A stretch of 64,000 bases of DNA from CAYQQQ01 sp964420125 (lineage in GTDB: Bacteria > Actinomycetota > Acidimicrobiia > Acidimicrobiales > Microtrichaceae), in the NCBI GenBank assembly GCA_964420125.1, contig CAYQQQ010000004.1, forward strand, positions 124,001 through 188,000, read 5' to 3'. The position numbers and the translations under genes were made by a program. Shown in pieces: positions 42,277 to 51,684 of this stretch (position 1 is its first letter; each line of letters begins with the position of its first letter). The notes under the pieces are model-generated. The model was not told the DNA's origin. It saw only the letters and a program-made list of their open reading frames with translations, and made no database searches.

Positions 42277-44031
42277 CTAGGCGGTCACGCCGCGGGTGAG
42301 ATCGAGGTACATCGCCAGCAGGCCCACGACGACCATCACCGCCAGGACGGTGTAGGCGACCGGGATCATCCGGCTCACGTCCGCGATGTAGCGGTTGGTG
42401 GACCGGCGGCGCACCTCCTGGGCCTTCTCGTACACGGCGATGGCGAGGTGCCCTCCGTCGAAGGGGAGCAGCGGGATCAGGTTGAACACGCCGATGAAGA
42501 TGTTGAGTCCGATGAGGAAGCCCACGAGGTTCGAGAGGTTCTCGGAGGTGAGGTCGGCCCCATAGGCGACCGCGCCGATGATCGAGGTCGGTCGGCCTGC
42601 ATCGCTCGAGACCTCCACCGAGTCCGCCGGCTCCGGGTCATCGCTGACGTCACGATCGCTCCCGGTGACCGTGGAGGAGAAGAACTCCAGCAGGTTCGGG
42701 GGCCAGAAGACCGTCGCCACTCCCCCGGCGGAGGCACCGACGATGCGACCGAACTCGGCGACCGAGGACCCCGCAGCCATCGGTGCCGACTCGGTCACGA
42801 GGTCGCTGCGGGCGCTGACCCCGAGGAACGCCATCGGCTCGGTGATGTCCACCTCGCTGCCCAGGTCGACCCGGCGGAGGGTCCCGTCTGCCAGCTCGAC
42901 CGCCACGACACCGCCATCGGCTCCTTCGACCGCCCGCTCCACGTCCTCGAAGTCAGACACGGCTCGTCCGTCGATGGACACCACGGCGTCACCTTCGCGC
43001 AGCCCGGCCCGCTCTCCGCGGCCGTTGTCGACCAGGGGCCCCACCACGACGCCCTCCGAGCTCTCCAGCAGGTCGAGGTCCTCCCCGACGGTTCCGATCA
43101 CCTTCATCCGCTTGACCAGATCCAGGCTGAGGGTCTCCTCCTGGCCGTCACGCTCCAGCACGAGGACGGTCGGGCCGGTGGGCAGCTCCCGCATGAGGTC
43201 CCGGAAGTCGTCGAAGGAGCCGATCGGACGACCGTCCAGGCGGAGGAGGCGATCGCCCTCCTCCACGCCGGCAGCGGCAGCGGCACCGTTGGGTGACGCC
43301 TCTCTCACCGTCCAGCGCGTGTCGTGCGGCCTCCCGATGAAGGTGAACTGCACGAAGAGCAGCACCAGGGCGATCAAGAAGTGCATGGCCGACCCGGCGA
43401 CCGCCACCCCCACCCGGGACCGGAACGGCGCCTGGCGGTAGGTGCGCGGCTCGTCCGCTGGGTCGACCTCCTCGAGGTTGTTCATGCCGAGGATCTTCAC
43501 GTAGGCCCCGGCAGGGATCGCCTTCAGGCCGAACTCGGTCTCCCCGCGGCGAAAGGACCAGATCCTGGCCCCGAACCCCAGGAAGAACTCGGTCACCTTC
43601 ATGCCGCCCCGCTTGGCCGCGATGTAGTGACCGAGCTCGTGCAGGAAGATCATGGCGATCACGACGAGGACCACCAGCAGCAGCGACGCCCCTCCGCTGA
43701 GGGCGAGCAGCACCACGAGCCCGACCACTGCCGCCACCCGTGCCCACATCGACACGTCGTCGTTGCCCACCTCAGCGGCGACCATGGCCACCACCACGGG
43801 CAGCACCACCAGCGGCAACGCCCACACGGTGGCCCCGAGCGCGGCGCCGGCGGCCACCACCGACGCCACGAAGACCAGGATGCCTGCCAGACGAGCCGGA
43901 CGGTTCTCGAACCACGCCGGTGGGCGGTCCTCGTCCAAGGTGCCCCGGGGCCGGTCGTCGCCGGACGCTCCTCGGGGAGTCGGATCCCCGTCGTCCGACG
44001 CCCGCAGCGGATGCGTCAGCTCTTCGGTCAT
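42277..44031 (-). CDS. rseP: site-2 intramembrane metalloprotease (RseP-type)
   Basis: 584 residues. Zinc protease of regulated intramembrane proteolysis, releasing sigma or other factors from the membrane. HELGHYIAAKRGG (HExxH) lies in a helix about residue 118, and NLIPLLPFDGGHLA carries the distal Asp. Two PDZ domains about 215-370 (GAAAAAGVEEGDRLLRLDG; ERAGLREGDAVVSIDG). The first 40 residues are a charged cytoplasmic leader and three extra helices precede the active site. ATG 44031 overlaps the dxr stop (ATGA). Confidence 0.93.
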   Translation of the reverse strand: MTEELTHPLRASDDGDPTPRGASGDDRPRGTLDEDRPPAWFENRPARLAGILVFVASVVAAGAALGATVWALPLVVLPVVVAMVAAEVGNDDVSMWARVAAVVGLVVLLALSGGASLLLVVLVVIAMIFLHELGHYIAAKRGGMKVTEFFLGFGARIWSFRRGETEFGLKAIPAGAYVKILGMNNLEEVDPADEPRTYRQAPFRSRVGVAVAGSAMHFLIALVLLFVQFTFIGRPHDTRWTVREASPNGAAAAAGVEEGDRLLRLDGRPIGSFDDFRDLMRELPTGPTVLVLERDGQEETLSLDLVKRMKVIGTVGEDLDLLESSEGVVVGPLVDNGRGERAGLREGDAVVSIDGRAVSDFEDVERAVEGADGGVVAVELADGTLRRVDLGSEVDITEPMAFLGVSARSDLVTESAPMAAGSSVAEFGRIVGASAGGVATVFWPPNLLEFFSSTVTGSDRDVSDDPEPADSVEVSSDAGRPTSIIGAVAYGADLTSENLSNLVGFLIGLNIFIGVFNLIPLLPFDGGHLAIAVYEKAQEVRRRSTNRYIADVSRMIPVAYTVLAVMVVVGLLAMYLDLTRGVTA

Positions 44032-45188
44032 GAGGTCCCCTTCCTCCGGGACAGGGTTCCGGCGACGCAGCGACGCGCGGTCTCGTCCGCCGCCAGCACC
44101 TCCTCGAGCGTGTCGGCCGGCCCGCCGGGCCAGGCCTCCATCACGTCGGCCAGCACACCGGCGATGTCCACCCAGGCCAGTCGACCGGCGAGGAACGCCT
44201 CCACCACCACCTCGTTGGCCGCCGACAGCCACGCCGGCGCAGTGCCACCCGCCCGTCCGGCCTCGTAGGCCAGCAGCAGACAGCCGAACGCCTCGGTGTC
44301 CGGGGGCTCGAACTGCAGCGACAGCGCCCGGGAGAAGTCCATCCGGCCGAACGGGGTGGCGACGCGATCCGGGTAGGCGAGGGCGTAGGAGATCGGCAGG
44401 CGCATGTCGGGCGACGACAGCTGCGCCATCGTGGTGCCGTCGGTGAAGGTCGCCATGGAGTGCACGATGGACTGCGGGTGCACCACCACCCGGATGCGGT
44501 CGTAGTCGACGCCGAACAGCTCGTGGGCCTCGATCACCTCGAGGCCCTTGTTCATCAGCGTCGACGAGTCCACGGTGATCTTGGGGCCCATCGACCAGGT
44601 GGGGTGGGCGAGTGCCTGCTCGCGGGTGACCGTGGCCAGGCGCTCGGCGCTCCAGCCTCGGAACGGGCCCCCCGACGCGGTCAGCACCACCTCGGCCAGC
44701 CGTGCCGTCCCCTCCCCCGCCCGGAGGCACATGTGCACCGCGCAGTGCTCGCTGTCGATCGGGATCAGCTCGGCTCCCGGTGTGGCCCGGGCCTGCTGCA
44801 CCACCGGCCCCGCCGCGATCAGCGACTCCTTGTTGGCCAGCCCCAGACGCCGTCCCGCCTGCAGCACGGCCAGGGTGACGGGCAGCCCGGCGAAGCCGAC
44901 CACACCGTTCACGGCCACCTCGGCCTGCACCGCTGCTTCGGCCATGGCCTCCGACCCGGCCAGCAGCTCGGTTCCCGGCGGCAGCAGCTCCTTGAGCTCG
45001 GCTGCTCGGCTGGCATCGGCGAGCGCCACGACACGGGGGCGCACCTCTGCCGCCTGCGCCGCCAACGCCTCCACCGAGGAGCCGGCACCGAGCGCGACGA
45101 CCTCGAACCGATCGGGTTCGGCCCGCACGACGTCCAGGGTCTGCGAGCCGATGGACCCGGTGGACCCGAGGACGGCGACGGTGGTCAT
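44028..45188 (-). CDS. dxr: 1-deoxy-D-xylulose 5-phosphate reductoisomerase
   Basis: 386 residues; first committed step of the MEP pathway, NADPH-dependent. VLGSTGSIGSQTLDVV (cofactor), IPIDSEHCAVHMCL (metal-binding), TASGGPFRGW and WSMGPKITVDSSTLMNKGLE are seen. Clustered with rseP and ispG as in other actinobacteria. Confidence 0.97.
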   Translation of the reverse strand: MTTVAVLGSTGSIGSQTLDVVRAEPDRFEVVALGAGSSVEALAAQAAEVRPRVVALADASRAAELKELLPPGTELLAGSEAMAEAAVQAEVAVNGVVGFAGLPVTLAVLQAGRRLGLANKESLIAAGPVVQQARATPGAELIPIDSEHCAVHMCLRAGEGTARLAEVVLTASGGPFRGWSAERLATVTREQALAHPTWSMGPKITVDSSTLMNKGLEVIEAHELFGVDYDRIRVVVHPQSIVHSMATFTDGTTMAQLSSPDMRLPISYALAYPDRVATPFGRMDFSRALSLQFEPPDTEAFGCLLLAYEAGRAGGTAPAWLSAANEVVVEAFLAGRLAWVDIAGVLADVMEAWPGGPADTLEEVLAADETARRCVAGTLSRRKGTS

Positions 45189-45266
45189 GGCTTCCTCAGC
45201 GTACCGGCGGCACCGTGGATCCCCGGGCGCGCGCCCACGGCCTTCTCAGGGCCATCTCTGCCGCGC

Positions 45267-46901
45267 TCAGGCCGCCCAGACGTCGAACAGGACGGTCACG
45301 AAGTAGGCCGTGGGCAGCACGAACAGCAAGGAGTCGAAGCGGTCGAGAACTCCCCCGTGGCCGGGCAGCACGGCCCCCATGTCCTTGATGTCGAGGTCGC
45401 GCTTCACGAACGACTCGCAGAGGTCGCCCACCGGGGCGACCATGGCGCACAGCAGGGCGAACACCACCACCCGCAGGAAGTCCCCGCCGAGGGGGGCGAT
45501 CCCCACGAACTGCACGATGATCAACGTGAGGAAGAAGGCCACCCCGATGCCGCCGAAGAAGCCTTCCTGGGTCTTGTTGGGGCTGGCCTCCGACAGCGGG
45601 GTCCGACCGGCGAAGCGACCGATGAAGTACGCGCCCACGTCGTAGGACACCGACACGATCACCGCGGCGATCAGCACCCCGATGCCCGGGTTGGAGGTGC
45701 CGCCGGTGCGGTCCTGCACCACCTGGCCGAGGCCGAGGAACAGCCCTGCGAACGACCCCAGCAGCCCCACCCACATCACTCCCAGCAGGGTGATGCCCAG
45801 GTTGTGCACCGAACCCTCGCCGGGTGCCACCAGCAGGTACCAGGTCAGACCCAGCATCACCGTGAGTCCCAGCACGATCGGGTAGGCGGCCAGGCCGGCG
45901 AGGCTGGTGCCGATCACCAGCGCCGCCACCGCCACCAGACCCACCAAGGTGGCCGGGTTGTAGCCCACCTCGCGCACCGCGGTGAAGTACTCGAAGGCCG
46001 CCGCGGTGACCACGGCCGCCGCCAGCAGCATCGTGGCCCAGCGACCGAGGCTGAAGCACAGCAGTCCGAGGCCCAGCAGGCCGATGCCCACACCGATGGC
46101 CAGCACGAGGTTCCGATCGCCGCCACCCGACGCCGGCGGCCGTGGGGATCTCCCTCCGCCGCCGCCTCCTCCTCGGGTGCGGCGCGCGGCGAAGCCTCCC
46201 TCGACCGGCGCGAACGCCTCGAGGGGGTCGTGGTCGAGGCCGCGCTCGAAGAAGTCGTCCTCCGTGCTCGAAGGGGGCTCGGCCCCACCGAGGGCTCCCA
46301 GCGTGGGAGGATCCTCCATCAGGTCGTCGAACACCGGCTCACCGGCGCGCTCGGCGTCGTCGCGCCACCGGGGCTGCTCGCCACCGGCGACGAGCGGCTC
46401 GTCGTCCTCGATCACCACCTTGGGGACCTGGCCGGTCGCCGGCTCCGTCCAGTGGGGCAGGACGAAGGACTCGTCGTCGCCATCGGACGGCGCGTCGTGT
46501 TCCGACTCGTCGAACAACGAACCGGTGGGCTCGCGATCGGTCACGCGGGCGTGGCCGACGTGCTCGTCCTCTCCCCAGCGCGGCTCCTCGGGAGGTGGTC
46601 CGGCTGCCGGCGGCACGATCGGCACCCGGCCGAAGTGATCGGCGTCGGGCTCCGACGGCGCTTCGCTGCTGGAGATGGTGATGCGGGGAAGGTCGCTCTC
46701 GGCCTCGGGGGCATCTGGACGATCGCCGAACCGCTTCCGATCGCGTCGGCGCACCGCGTCGTGTCGGCCCGTCGCCTCCGCCGCCTCCTGCGCTCCCAGG
46801 ATGCGAACGCCCTCGCTGGGCTGGCGCGGTGGACCGTCGTCGGACTCGCCCCGGCTCGACGGTGCTTCCCAGTCGTCATCGTGGCCCTCGTCGTGGCTCA
46901 T
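45267..46901 (-). CDS. cdsA: phosphatidate cytidylyltransferase with long N-terminal extension
   Basis: 544 residues from ATG 46901 (GGGGAGGAG). Makes CDP-diacylglycerol. The enzyme proper starts about residue 270 with eight or so helices and ends with the signature ESFVKRDLDIKDMGAVLPGHG, then VLDRFDSLLF. The first 265 residues are hydrophilic, acidic and Pro/Ser-rich (e.g. FDESEHDAPSDGDDESF) with a Gly run before the first helix; usual CdsA is about 270-300 residues. Long tails occur in some actinobacteria, but this doubles the protein. Confidence 0.93.
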   Translation of the reverse strand: MSHDEGHDDDWEAPSSRGESDDGPPRQPSEGVRILGAQEAAEATGRHDAVRRRDRKRFGDRPDAPEAESDLPRITISSSEAPSEPDADHFGRVPIVPPAAGPPPEEPRWGEDEHVGHARVTDREPTGSLFDESEHDAPSDGDDESFVLPHWTEPATGQVPKVVIEDDEPLVAGGEQPRWRDDAERAGEPVFDDLMEDPPTLGALGGAEPPSSTEDDFFERGLDHDPLEAFAPVEGGFAARRTRGGGGGGGRSPRPPASGGGDRNLVLAIGVGIGLLGLGLLCFSLGRWATMLLAAAVVTAAAFEYFTAVREVGYNPATLVGLVAVAALVIGTSLAGLAAYPIVLGLTVMLGLTWYLLVAPGEGSVHNLGITLLGVMWVGLLGSFAGLFLGLGQVVQDRTGGTSNPGIGVLIAAVIVSVSYDVGAYFIGRFAGRTPLSEASPNKTQEGFFGGIGVAFFLTLIIVQFVGIAPLGGDFLRVVVFALLCAMVAPVGDLCESFVKRDLDIKDMGAVLPGHGGVLDRFDSLLFVLPTAYFVTVLFDVWAA

Positions 46902-46945
46902 TCGACTCCTCCCCTGCAGTGCTCGGTGGTGGCCGCACCCACGCC

Positions 46946-47515
46946 TCAGGCCTCCATCAGCTCCGCAGTCTTGTGCTCCAGGGCCTCGTCGATCTCGCCT
47001 TCGTGGACCTTGGTGAGCTTGTCGAGCTCCGACTCGTGACGTCGGAGCTCGTCCTCGGACATGTCGCCGTCCTTCTCCAGGGACTCGAGGTCCTTGCGGG
47101 CCTCGCGCCGCGCGGCTCGCACGGCGTTGCGGCTCTCTTCGGCGCGCGATTTTGCCAGCTTCACGAAGTCTCTGCGACGTTCCTCGGTCAGCGGCGGGAA
47201 GTTGATCCGGATGGCCGCGCCGTCGTTGGACGGGTTGAGGCCGAGGTTGGCGTCGATGATGGCCCGTTCGATCGCACCGAGGGAGCCCTTGTCGTAGGGG
47301 CTGATCATCAGCATCCTGGCATCCGGCACGGAGAAGCTGGCGAGCTGCAGCATGGGAACGCTGCTGCCGTAGTAGTCCACGGTGATCTTGTCGACGAGGC
47401 CGGGGTTGGCCCGACCGGTGCGGATGCCGGCGAACTCCGAGCGGGCATGGGACACCGCCTTCGCCATCCGCTCCGCGGCGTCCTCGATGATCGCCTCGGC
47501 CAAGTCGTCGCTCAT
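46946..47515 (-). CDS. frr: ribosome recycling factor
   Basis: 189 residues from ATG 47515. Splits post-termination ribosomes with EF-G. Seen: RTGRANPGLVDKITVDYYGS, ISPYDKGSLGAIERAI, GAAIRINFPPLTEERRRDFV. Last of the translation genes in rpsB-tsf-pyrH-frr, followed by cdsA after 44 nt. Confidence 0.97.
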   Translation of the reverse strand: MSDDLAEAIIEDAAERMAKAVSHARSEFAGIRTGRANPGLVDKITVDYYGSSVPMLQLASFSVPDARMLMISPYDKGSLGAIERAIIDANLGLNPSNDGAAIRINFPPLTEERRRDFVKLAKSRAEESRNAVRAARREARKDLESLEKDGDMSEDELRRHESELDKLTKVHEGEIDEALEHKTAELMEA

Positions 47516-47558
47516 CGCAGCAAGCCTCTCACATCGTCTCTCGGCATGGGGCGACCGC

Positions 47559-48320
47559 TCAGGACACCAGGGTGCCGATGTGCTCGCCGCCGAGGAGCGC
47601 ACCGATGTTGCGACCGAGGAGGTCGAACACGCAGATGGGGAGCTGATGGTCCATGCACAGCGTGATCGCCGTGGAGTCCATCACCTTGAGGCCGCGCTGC
47701 AGCACCTCCATGAAGCTCACTTCGCGCAACAGCTCGGCGTCGTGGTCCGTGCGGGGATCCGCGGTGTAGACGCCGTCCGTGCCGTTCTTGCCCATGAGGA
47801 TGGCTTCGGCGTCGATCTCGACGGCGCGCAGGGCGGCGGTGGTGTCGGTGGTGAAGAATGGGTTGCCCGTACCGGCAGCGAAGATCACCACCCGACCTTT
47901 CTCCAGGTGACGGATGGCCCGTCGACGGATGTAGGGCTCCGCCACCTGGGCCATCTGGATGGCCGTCTGCACCCGCGTCGGCTGCCCCAGCCGCTCGAGC
48001 GTCTCCTGGAGGGCGAGCGCGTTGATCACCGTGGCGAGCATCCCCATGTAGTCGGCCTGGGCACGGTCCATCCCCGCGCCTTCGCCGGAGATCCCACGCC
48101 AGATGTTCCCACCTCCGACCACCACGGCGATGTCGACCTCGAACTCCTCCTTCGCCTCGACGATCTCCGCGGCCAGGCCGTTGATCACCTGGCCCTCGAT
48201 GCCGAAGCCGGAGCCGCCGGCGAACGCCTCTCCGGAGAGCTTGAGCAGCACCCGGGACCAGCGGGCCGCCCTGGGAGCGGACGTCGCCTGGGCACCGGGG
48301 TGCTCGGCGCGGGCAGGCAC
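47559..48320 (-). CDS. pyrH: UMP kinase
   Basis: 253 residues from GTG 48320, which lies just after the tsf stop with GGAG ten bases upstream. UMP + ATP to UDP. Amino-acid-kinase fold: VLLKLSGEAFAGG, VVVGGGNIWRG, DYMGMLATVINALALQ and DHDAELLREVSF. A short Ala/Arg-rich extension (about 20 residues) precedes the core. Usual place between tsf and frr. Confidence 0.95.
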   Translation of the reverse strand: MPARAEHPGAQATSAPRAARWSRVLLKLSGEAFAGGSGFGIEGQVINGLAAEIVEAKEEFEVDIAVVVGGGNIWRGISGEGAGMDRAQADYMGMLATVINALALQETLERLGQPTRVQTAIQMAQVAEPYIRRRAIRHLEKGRVVIFAAGTGNPFFTTDTTAALRAVEIDAEAILMGKNGTDGVYTADPRTDHDAELLREVSFMEVLQRGLKVMDSTAITLCMDHQLPICVFDLLGRNIGALLGGEHIGTLVS

Positions 48321-48325
48321 GGGGT

Positions 48326-49117
48326 TCAGGCTCCGACGTAGGCCTGGGCGAACCTGACCACCGTCGCTTCGCCGAGGTGCTGCTGGACGGTCTCCTTGTC
48401 GCCGAAGAGCCCCTGCTCCGGCAGCACTCGCTCCGCGAACCACGAGCCCATGCGGCCTTCCACGATCTTCGGCACCGCCTGCTCGGGCTTGCCCTCCTTG
48501 CGAGTCAGCTCCTCGAAGCCCTCCCGGGCCTTCTCCACCAGCGCCGGGTCGATCTCGTCGCGGCTCAGTGCGGCGGGCTTGGCGAAGGCGCAGTGCAGCG
48601 CGATCTCGTGGGCGGCGGCATCGTCCGCTCCGTGGATCTCGATGATGACGCCGTTGGCACCTCGTCCGTCCTGGACGTGCACGTAGGCATCGACGCCGTT
48701 GCCGGGAGCTGCTTCGAAACGGGCCACGGCACCCACCTCGATGTTCTCCTTCTTGGTGATCCGGAGGTTGTCCAGCTCCTCGCGCAGGCCGTCGATCGCA
48801 CCTTCGCCCTCGGTGAGCACGGCGTCGGCCATGCGCTGCACCAGCGAGACGAAGTCCTCGGCCTTCGCGGAGAAGTCGGTCTCGCTCTTGAGCTCCACGA
48901 GCGCGACGACCTGGCCCTCACGGGCGACGGCGACGGCCCCCTGGGTGTTCTCGCGGTCCTCGAGGGTTGCGACCTTGCTCAAGCCCTTCTCGCGCAGGAT
49001 GCGGGCAGCCTTGTCGCGGTCCCCGTCGGCCTCGGTGAGCGCCTTCTTGGCGTCCATCATCCCGGCACCGGTGGCATCGCGGAGGGACTTGACGTCCTGA
49101 GCGGTGAAGGCGGGCAT
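48326..49117 (-). CDS. tsf: elongation factor Ts
   Basis: 263 residues; guanine nucleotide exchange for EF-Tu. VKSLRDATGAGMMDAKKAL is the conserved N-terminus; VALVELKSETDFSAK holds the TDF motif contacting EF-Tu; the C-terminal RMGSWFAERVLPEQ is also typical. ATG shares its A with the rpsB stop (TGATG). Confidence 0.97.
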   Translation of the reverse strand: MPAFTAQDVKSLRDATGAGMMDAKKALTEADGDRDKAARILREKGLSKVATLEDRENTQGAVAVAREGQVVALVELKSETDFSAKAEDFVSLVQRMADAVLTEGEGAIDGLREELDNLRITKKENIEVGAVARFEAAPGNGVDAYVHVQDGRGANGVIIEIHGADDAAAHEIALHCAFAKPAALSRDEIDPALVEKAREGFEELTRKEGKPEQAVPKIVEGRMGSWFAERVLPEQGLFGDKETVQQHLGEATVVRFAQAYVGA

Positions 49118-50094
49118 CAGCTGTCCTCTCCGGTCGAAGCGGCGTCGGCCTCGCTCGCAGCAGGTTGGGACCCGGCGGCGTCGGCCTCGCTCGCGGCGGG
49201 TTCGGTCCCGGCGACTTCGGTCGTCGGTGCCGGGTCAGCAACCGGGGCAGGCTCCGCCGTGCCCTCCTTCGCCGCCGCCACACGCGCTTCGCGGGCCGCG
49301 GCATCGGCTGCGGCTTGCGCCCTCGCCCGTGCCTGCTGGGCACGGTGCTCGGCCTCCTGCTCCGGCGTGCGCTCGCGTGGCGGCGCCTCCGGATGGGTCT
49401 TCGAGCGGATGAGCTTCCCCTCGATGACGGCGTCGGAGACCACGCGGCACATCAGGTCCCCGGAGCGGATGGCGTCGTCGTTGCCGGGGATCACGAAGTC
49501 CACGAGGTCGGGGTCGCAGTTCGTGTCGACCACGGCCACCACGGGGATGCCCAGCTTGTTGGCCTCGGTGACCGCGATGTCCTCCTTCTTGGTGTCGAGG
49601 ATGAACACCGCGTCCGGAAGGCGCTCGAGGTTGCGGATGCCCAGGAGGTTGCGCTCGAGCTTGGCCAGCTCCCGGCCCTTGAGCAGGGCCTCCTTCTTGG
49701 GCATGGCGTCGAACTCGCCCGAGTCGCGCTGCTGCTGCAGCGCCTTCATCTTGCCCACGCGCTTGGAGATCGTCTCGAAGTTGGTGAGCATCCCGCCCAG
49801 CCAGCGCTGGTTGATGTACGGCATGCCGCAGCGCTGGGCGTAGGACTGGATGGGGTCCTGGGCCTGCTTCTTGGTGCCGATGAACAGGACCGTGCCCCCA
49901 TCGGCGACCGTGTCCCGGATGTAGGTGTAGGACCGTTCGATCCCCGCAAGGGTCTGGTTGAGGTCGATCAGGTAGATGCCACCCCGGTCGCCGTGGATGA
50001 ACCGCTTCATCTTGGGGTTCCAGCGACGGGTCTGGTGGCCGAAGTGGACCCCGGCCTCCAGCAACTGCTTCATGGTGACGACGGCGTCGCTCAC
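49117..50094 (-). CDS. rpsB: 30S ribosomal protein S2 with Ala/Glu-rich tail
   Basis: 325 residues from GTG 50094 behind AAGGAG. Core about 1-235: MKQLLEAGVHFGHQTRRWNP, FIGTKKQAQDPIQSYAQ, INQRWLGGMLTNF and VDTNCDPDLVDFVIPGNDDA. The last 85 residues are Ala/Glu/Pro-rich with an in-frame repeat (EPAASEADAAGS / QPAASEADAAST), reflecting a DNA duplication at about 49142-49210. Such tails are common in actinobacterial S2. Confidence 0.97.
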   Translation of the reverse strand: MSDAVVTMKQLLEAGVHFGHQTRRWNPKMKRFIHGDRGGIYLIDLNQTLAGIERSYTYIRDTVADGGTVLFIGTKKQAQDPIQSYAQRCGMPYINQRWLGGMLTNFETISKRVGKMKALQQQRDSGEFDAMPKKEALLKGRELAKLERNLLGIRNLERLPDAVFILDTKKEDIAVTEANKLGIPVVAVVDTNCDPDLVDFVIPGNDDAIRSGDLMCRVVSDAVIEGKLIRSKTHPEAPPRERTPEQEAEHRAQQARARAQAAADAAAREARVAAAKEGTAEPAPVADPAPTTEVAGTEPAASEADAAGSQPAASEADAASTGEDS

Positions 50095-50243
50095 GTGTGT
50101 GCTCCTTCCCTTCGGTTCGGCGAGACCCACCAGCTGCACGAGCACAACGGCTCGCGACCGAAAGGGGCGGTGGGCGATGGTGTTGTCGGAGGACCCCGAA
50201 GGGCGCCCCGGTCCGGCCCTGCAGGGCGCTGGGCCGAAGCGAG

Positions 50244-50273
50244 AGTGTAGCCGGGGGCGCGGGCAGGCCCCAA
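50244..50273 (-). promoter_or_regulatory. rpsB promoter
   Basis: Minus-strand TTGGGG and TACACT at 18-bp spacing, about 150 nt before the rpsB start. The leader holds GC stems (e.g. GGCCC...GGGCC around CCCTGCAGGG), so S2 or structure-based control is possible. Confidence 0.5.
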
Positions 50274-50280
50274 CGGGAGA

Positions 50281-50811
50281 TCAGGGCACGGGAACCAGGT
50301 AGGCGTGTCGGGCCAACCCGTACACGAGCGCCGGGTCGAGGTACTCGCCGCGACGTCGGAATCCCAGGTGCAGTCCCGGTCCGGCGACACCGAGCGTCTC
50401 GCCCGCCGAGACCGCGACGCCGGCGGAGGCCGTCACCTGCAGCAGACCCGTCACGCTGGATCGCAGGCCGTCAGGGTGCTGGATGCTCACCACACCCCGG
50501 CCGGCGACCTGCCCGGCGAACACGACCACACCGGATCCGACCGCTCGTACGGGTTCGCCCCCGCGCGTCGCGAACTCCCAGCCCCGGTTCCCGGGACCGT
50601 AGCGGTGCGATGGGGCGCGAAAGGCGTCCACGACCGGCGCGTCCACCGGCAGCACGTAGCGAACCGGCGCCACGTTCCCGCTGGCCACGCGGGAGGTGCC
50701 GCCTGCGGCGGGCCGGGGGGCGTCGGCCACCGGATGGCAGGCGACGCCGCACAGCAACGCCAGGGCGAGCACCACGACCAGAGGCCGGGGGATCAGCGAT
50801 GGGTCGGGCAT
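50281..50811 (-). CDS. M23-like (LytM) envelope protein with degenerate zinc site
   Basis: 176 residues from ATG 50811 (GGAGGCG). Hydrophobic signal ending CGVACHP, possibly a lipobox, then a LytM-type beta domain: NRGWEFATRGGEPVRAVGSG, VVVFAGQVAGRGVVSI, and GLHLGFRRRGEYLDP. In active M23 enzymes these positions read HxGxD and HxH; here N-R-G-W-E and H-L-G replace most ligands. Likely a regulator or peptidoglycan binder like NlpD/EnvC rather than an endopeptidase. Position between whiG-type sigma and rpsB is as in Streptomyces. Confidence 0.82.
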   Translation of the reverse strand: MPDPSLIPRPLVVVLALALLCGVACHPVADAPRPAAGGTSRVASGNVAPVRYVLPVDAPVVDAFRAPSHRYGPGNRGWEFATRGGEPVRAVGSGVVVFAGQVAGRGVVSIQHPDGLRSSVTGLLQVTASAGVAVSAGETLGVAGPGLHLGFRRRGEYLDPALVYGLARHAYLVPVP

Positions 50812-50889
50812 ATCGATCGCCTCCTCGGTTCACCGACGGGAGAGGCGATGGGTGCCGACGAGCCGAGCGCACGGCTCGGGGAGCGGTGG

Positions 50890-51684
50890 CTACGGGATGC
50901 GCTCGGCGGCGGTCAGGCGGGAGCGAAGGTGGAGCACCGCCTTGGTGTGGATCTGGCACACCCTCGACTCGGTCACGCCGAGCACCCGACCCACCTCCTG
51001 GAGGGTCAGGTTCTCGTAGTAGTAGAGGGTGAGCACGATCTTCTCCCGCTCGGGGAGGGCGTTGATGGCCTGCCCGAGGAGCTGACGCGTCTCGGCGATC
51101 TCGAAGGCGCCCATGGGACCGTGGGCCGAACGGTCGGCGATCGTGTCGCCGAGGGTGATGGTCTCCCCGCGATCGCCGGAGACGGTGAGGATCTCGTCCA
51201 ACGCCGCCAGCCCGACGTGGGAGATCTGCATCAGCGCGTGCTGGAGCTGATCCTCGCTCCAGCGCAGCTCGGCGGCGAGCTCCTCGTCGGTGGGTGCCCG
51301 GTGGTGTTGGGCCTCGAGGCTGGCGATGGCCTTCTCGATCTGACGGAGCTTGGAGCGGACCGAGCGCGGCACCCAGTCGATGGAGCGCAGCTCGTCGAGG
51401 ATGGCTCCCTTGATGCGGGAGATGGCATAGGTCTCGAACTTGAAGCCCCGTTCGGGCTCGAACTTGTCGATGGCGTCGATGAGGCCGAACATCCCGTAGG
51501 AGACGAGGTCGGAGTGCTCGACGTTCTGGGGGAGCCCCGACGCCACGCGCCCGGCCACGAACTTCACCAGCGGCGAGTAGTGCACGATCAAGGCGTCACG
51601 GGCCCTTGCGGACTCGCTGGCCTTGTACTCGCGCCAGAGCTGGCGGAGCTGGGCGTCGGTCGGGTGGTCGGTGCTCACGGTCAT
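50890..51684 (-). CDS. whiG: FliA/WhiG-family RNA polymerase sigma factor
   Basis: 264 residues, group 3 sigma factor. Region 2: VKFVAGRVASGLPQNVEHSD and YGMFGLIDAIDKFEP; region 3: RSIDWVPRSVRSKLR; region 4 helix-turn-helix LTLQEVGRVLGVTESRVCQI. ATG overlaps the stop of the recombinase gene (ATGA). In Streptomyces WhiG starts sporulation and in swimming bacteria the homologue FliA drives flagellar genes; which applies cannot be told from here, so the symbol follows gene order. Confidence 0.92.
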   Translation of the reverse strand: MTVSTDHPTDAQLRQLWREYKASESARARDALIVHYSPLVKFVAGRVASGLPQNVEHSDLVSYGMFGLIDAIDKFEPERGFKFETYAISRIKGAILDELRSIDWVPRSVRSKLRQIEKAIASLEAQHHRAPTDEELAAELRWSEDQLQHALMQISHVGLAALDEILTVSGDRGETITLGDTIADRSAHGPMGAFEIAETRQLLGQAINALPEREKIVLTLYYYENLTLQEVGRVLGVTESRVCQIHTKAVLHLRSRLTAAERIP

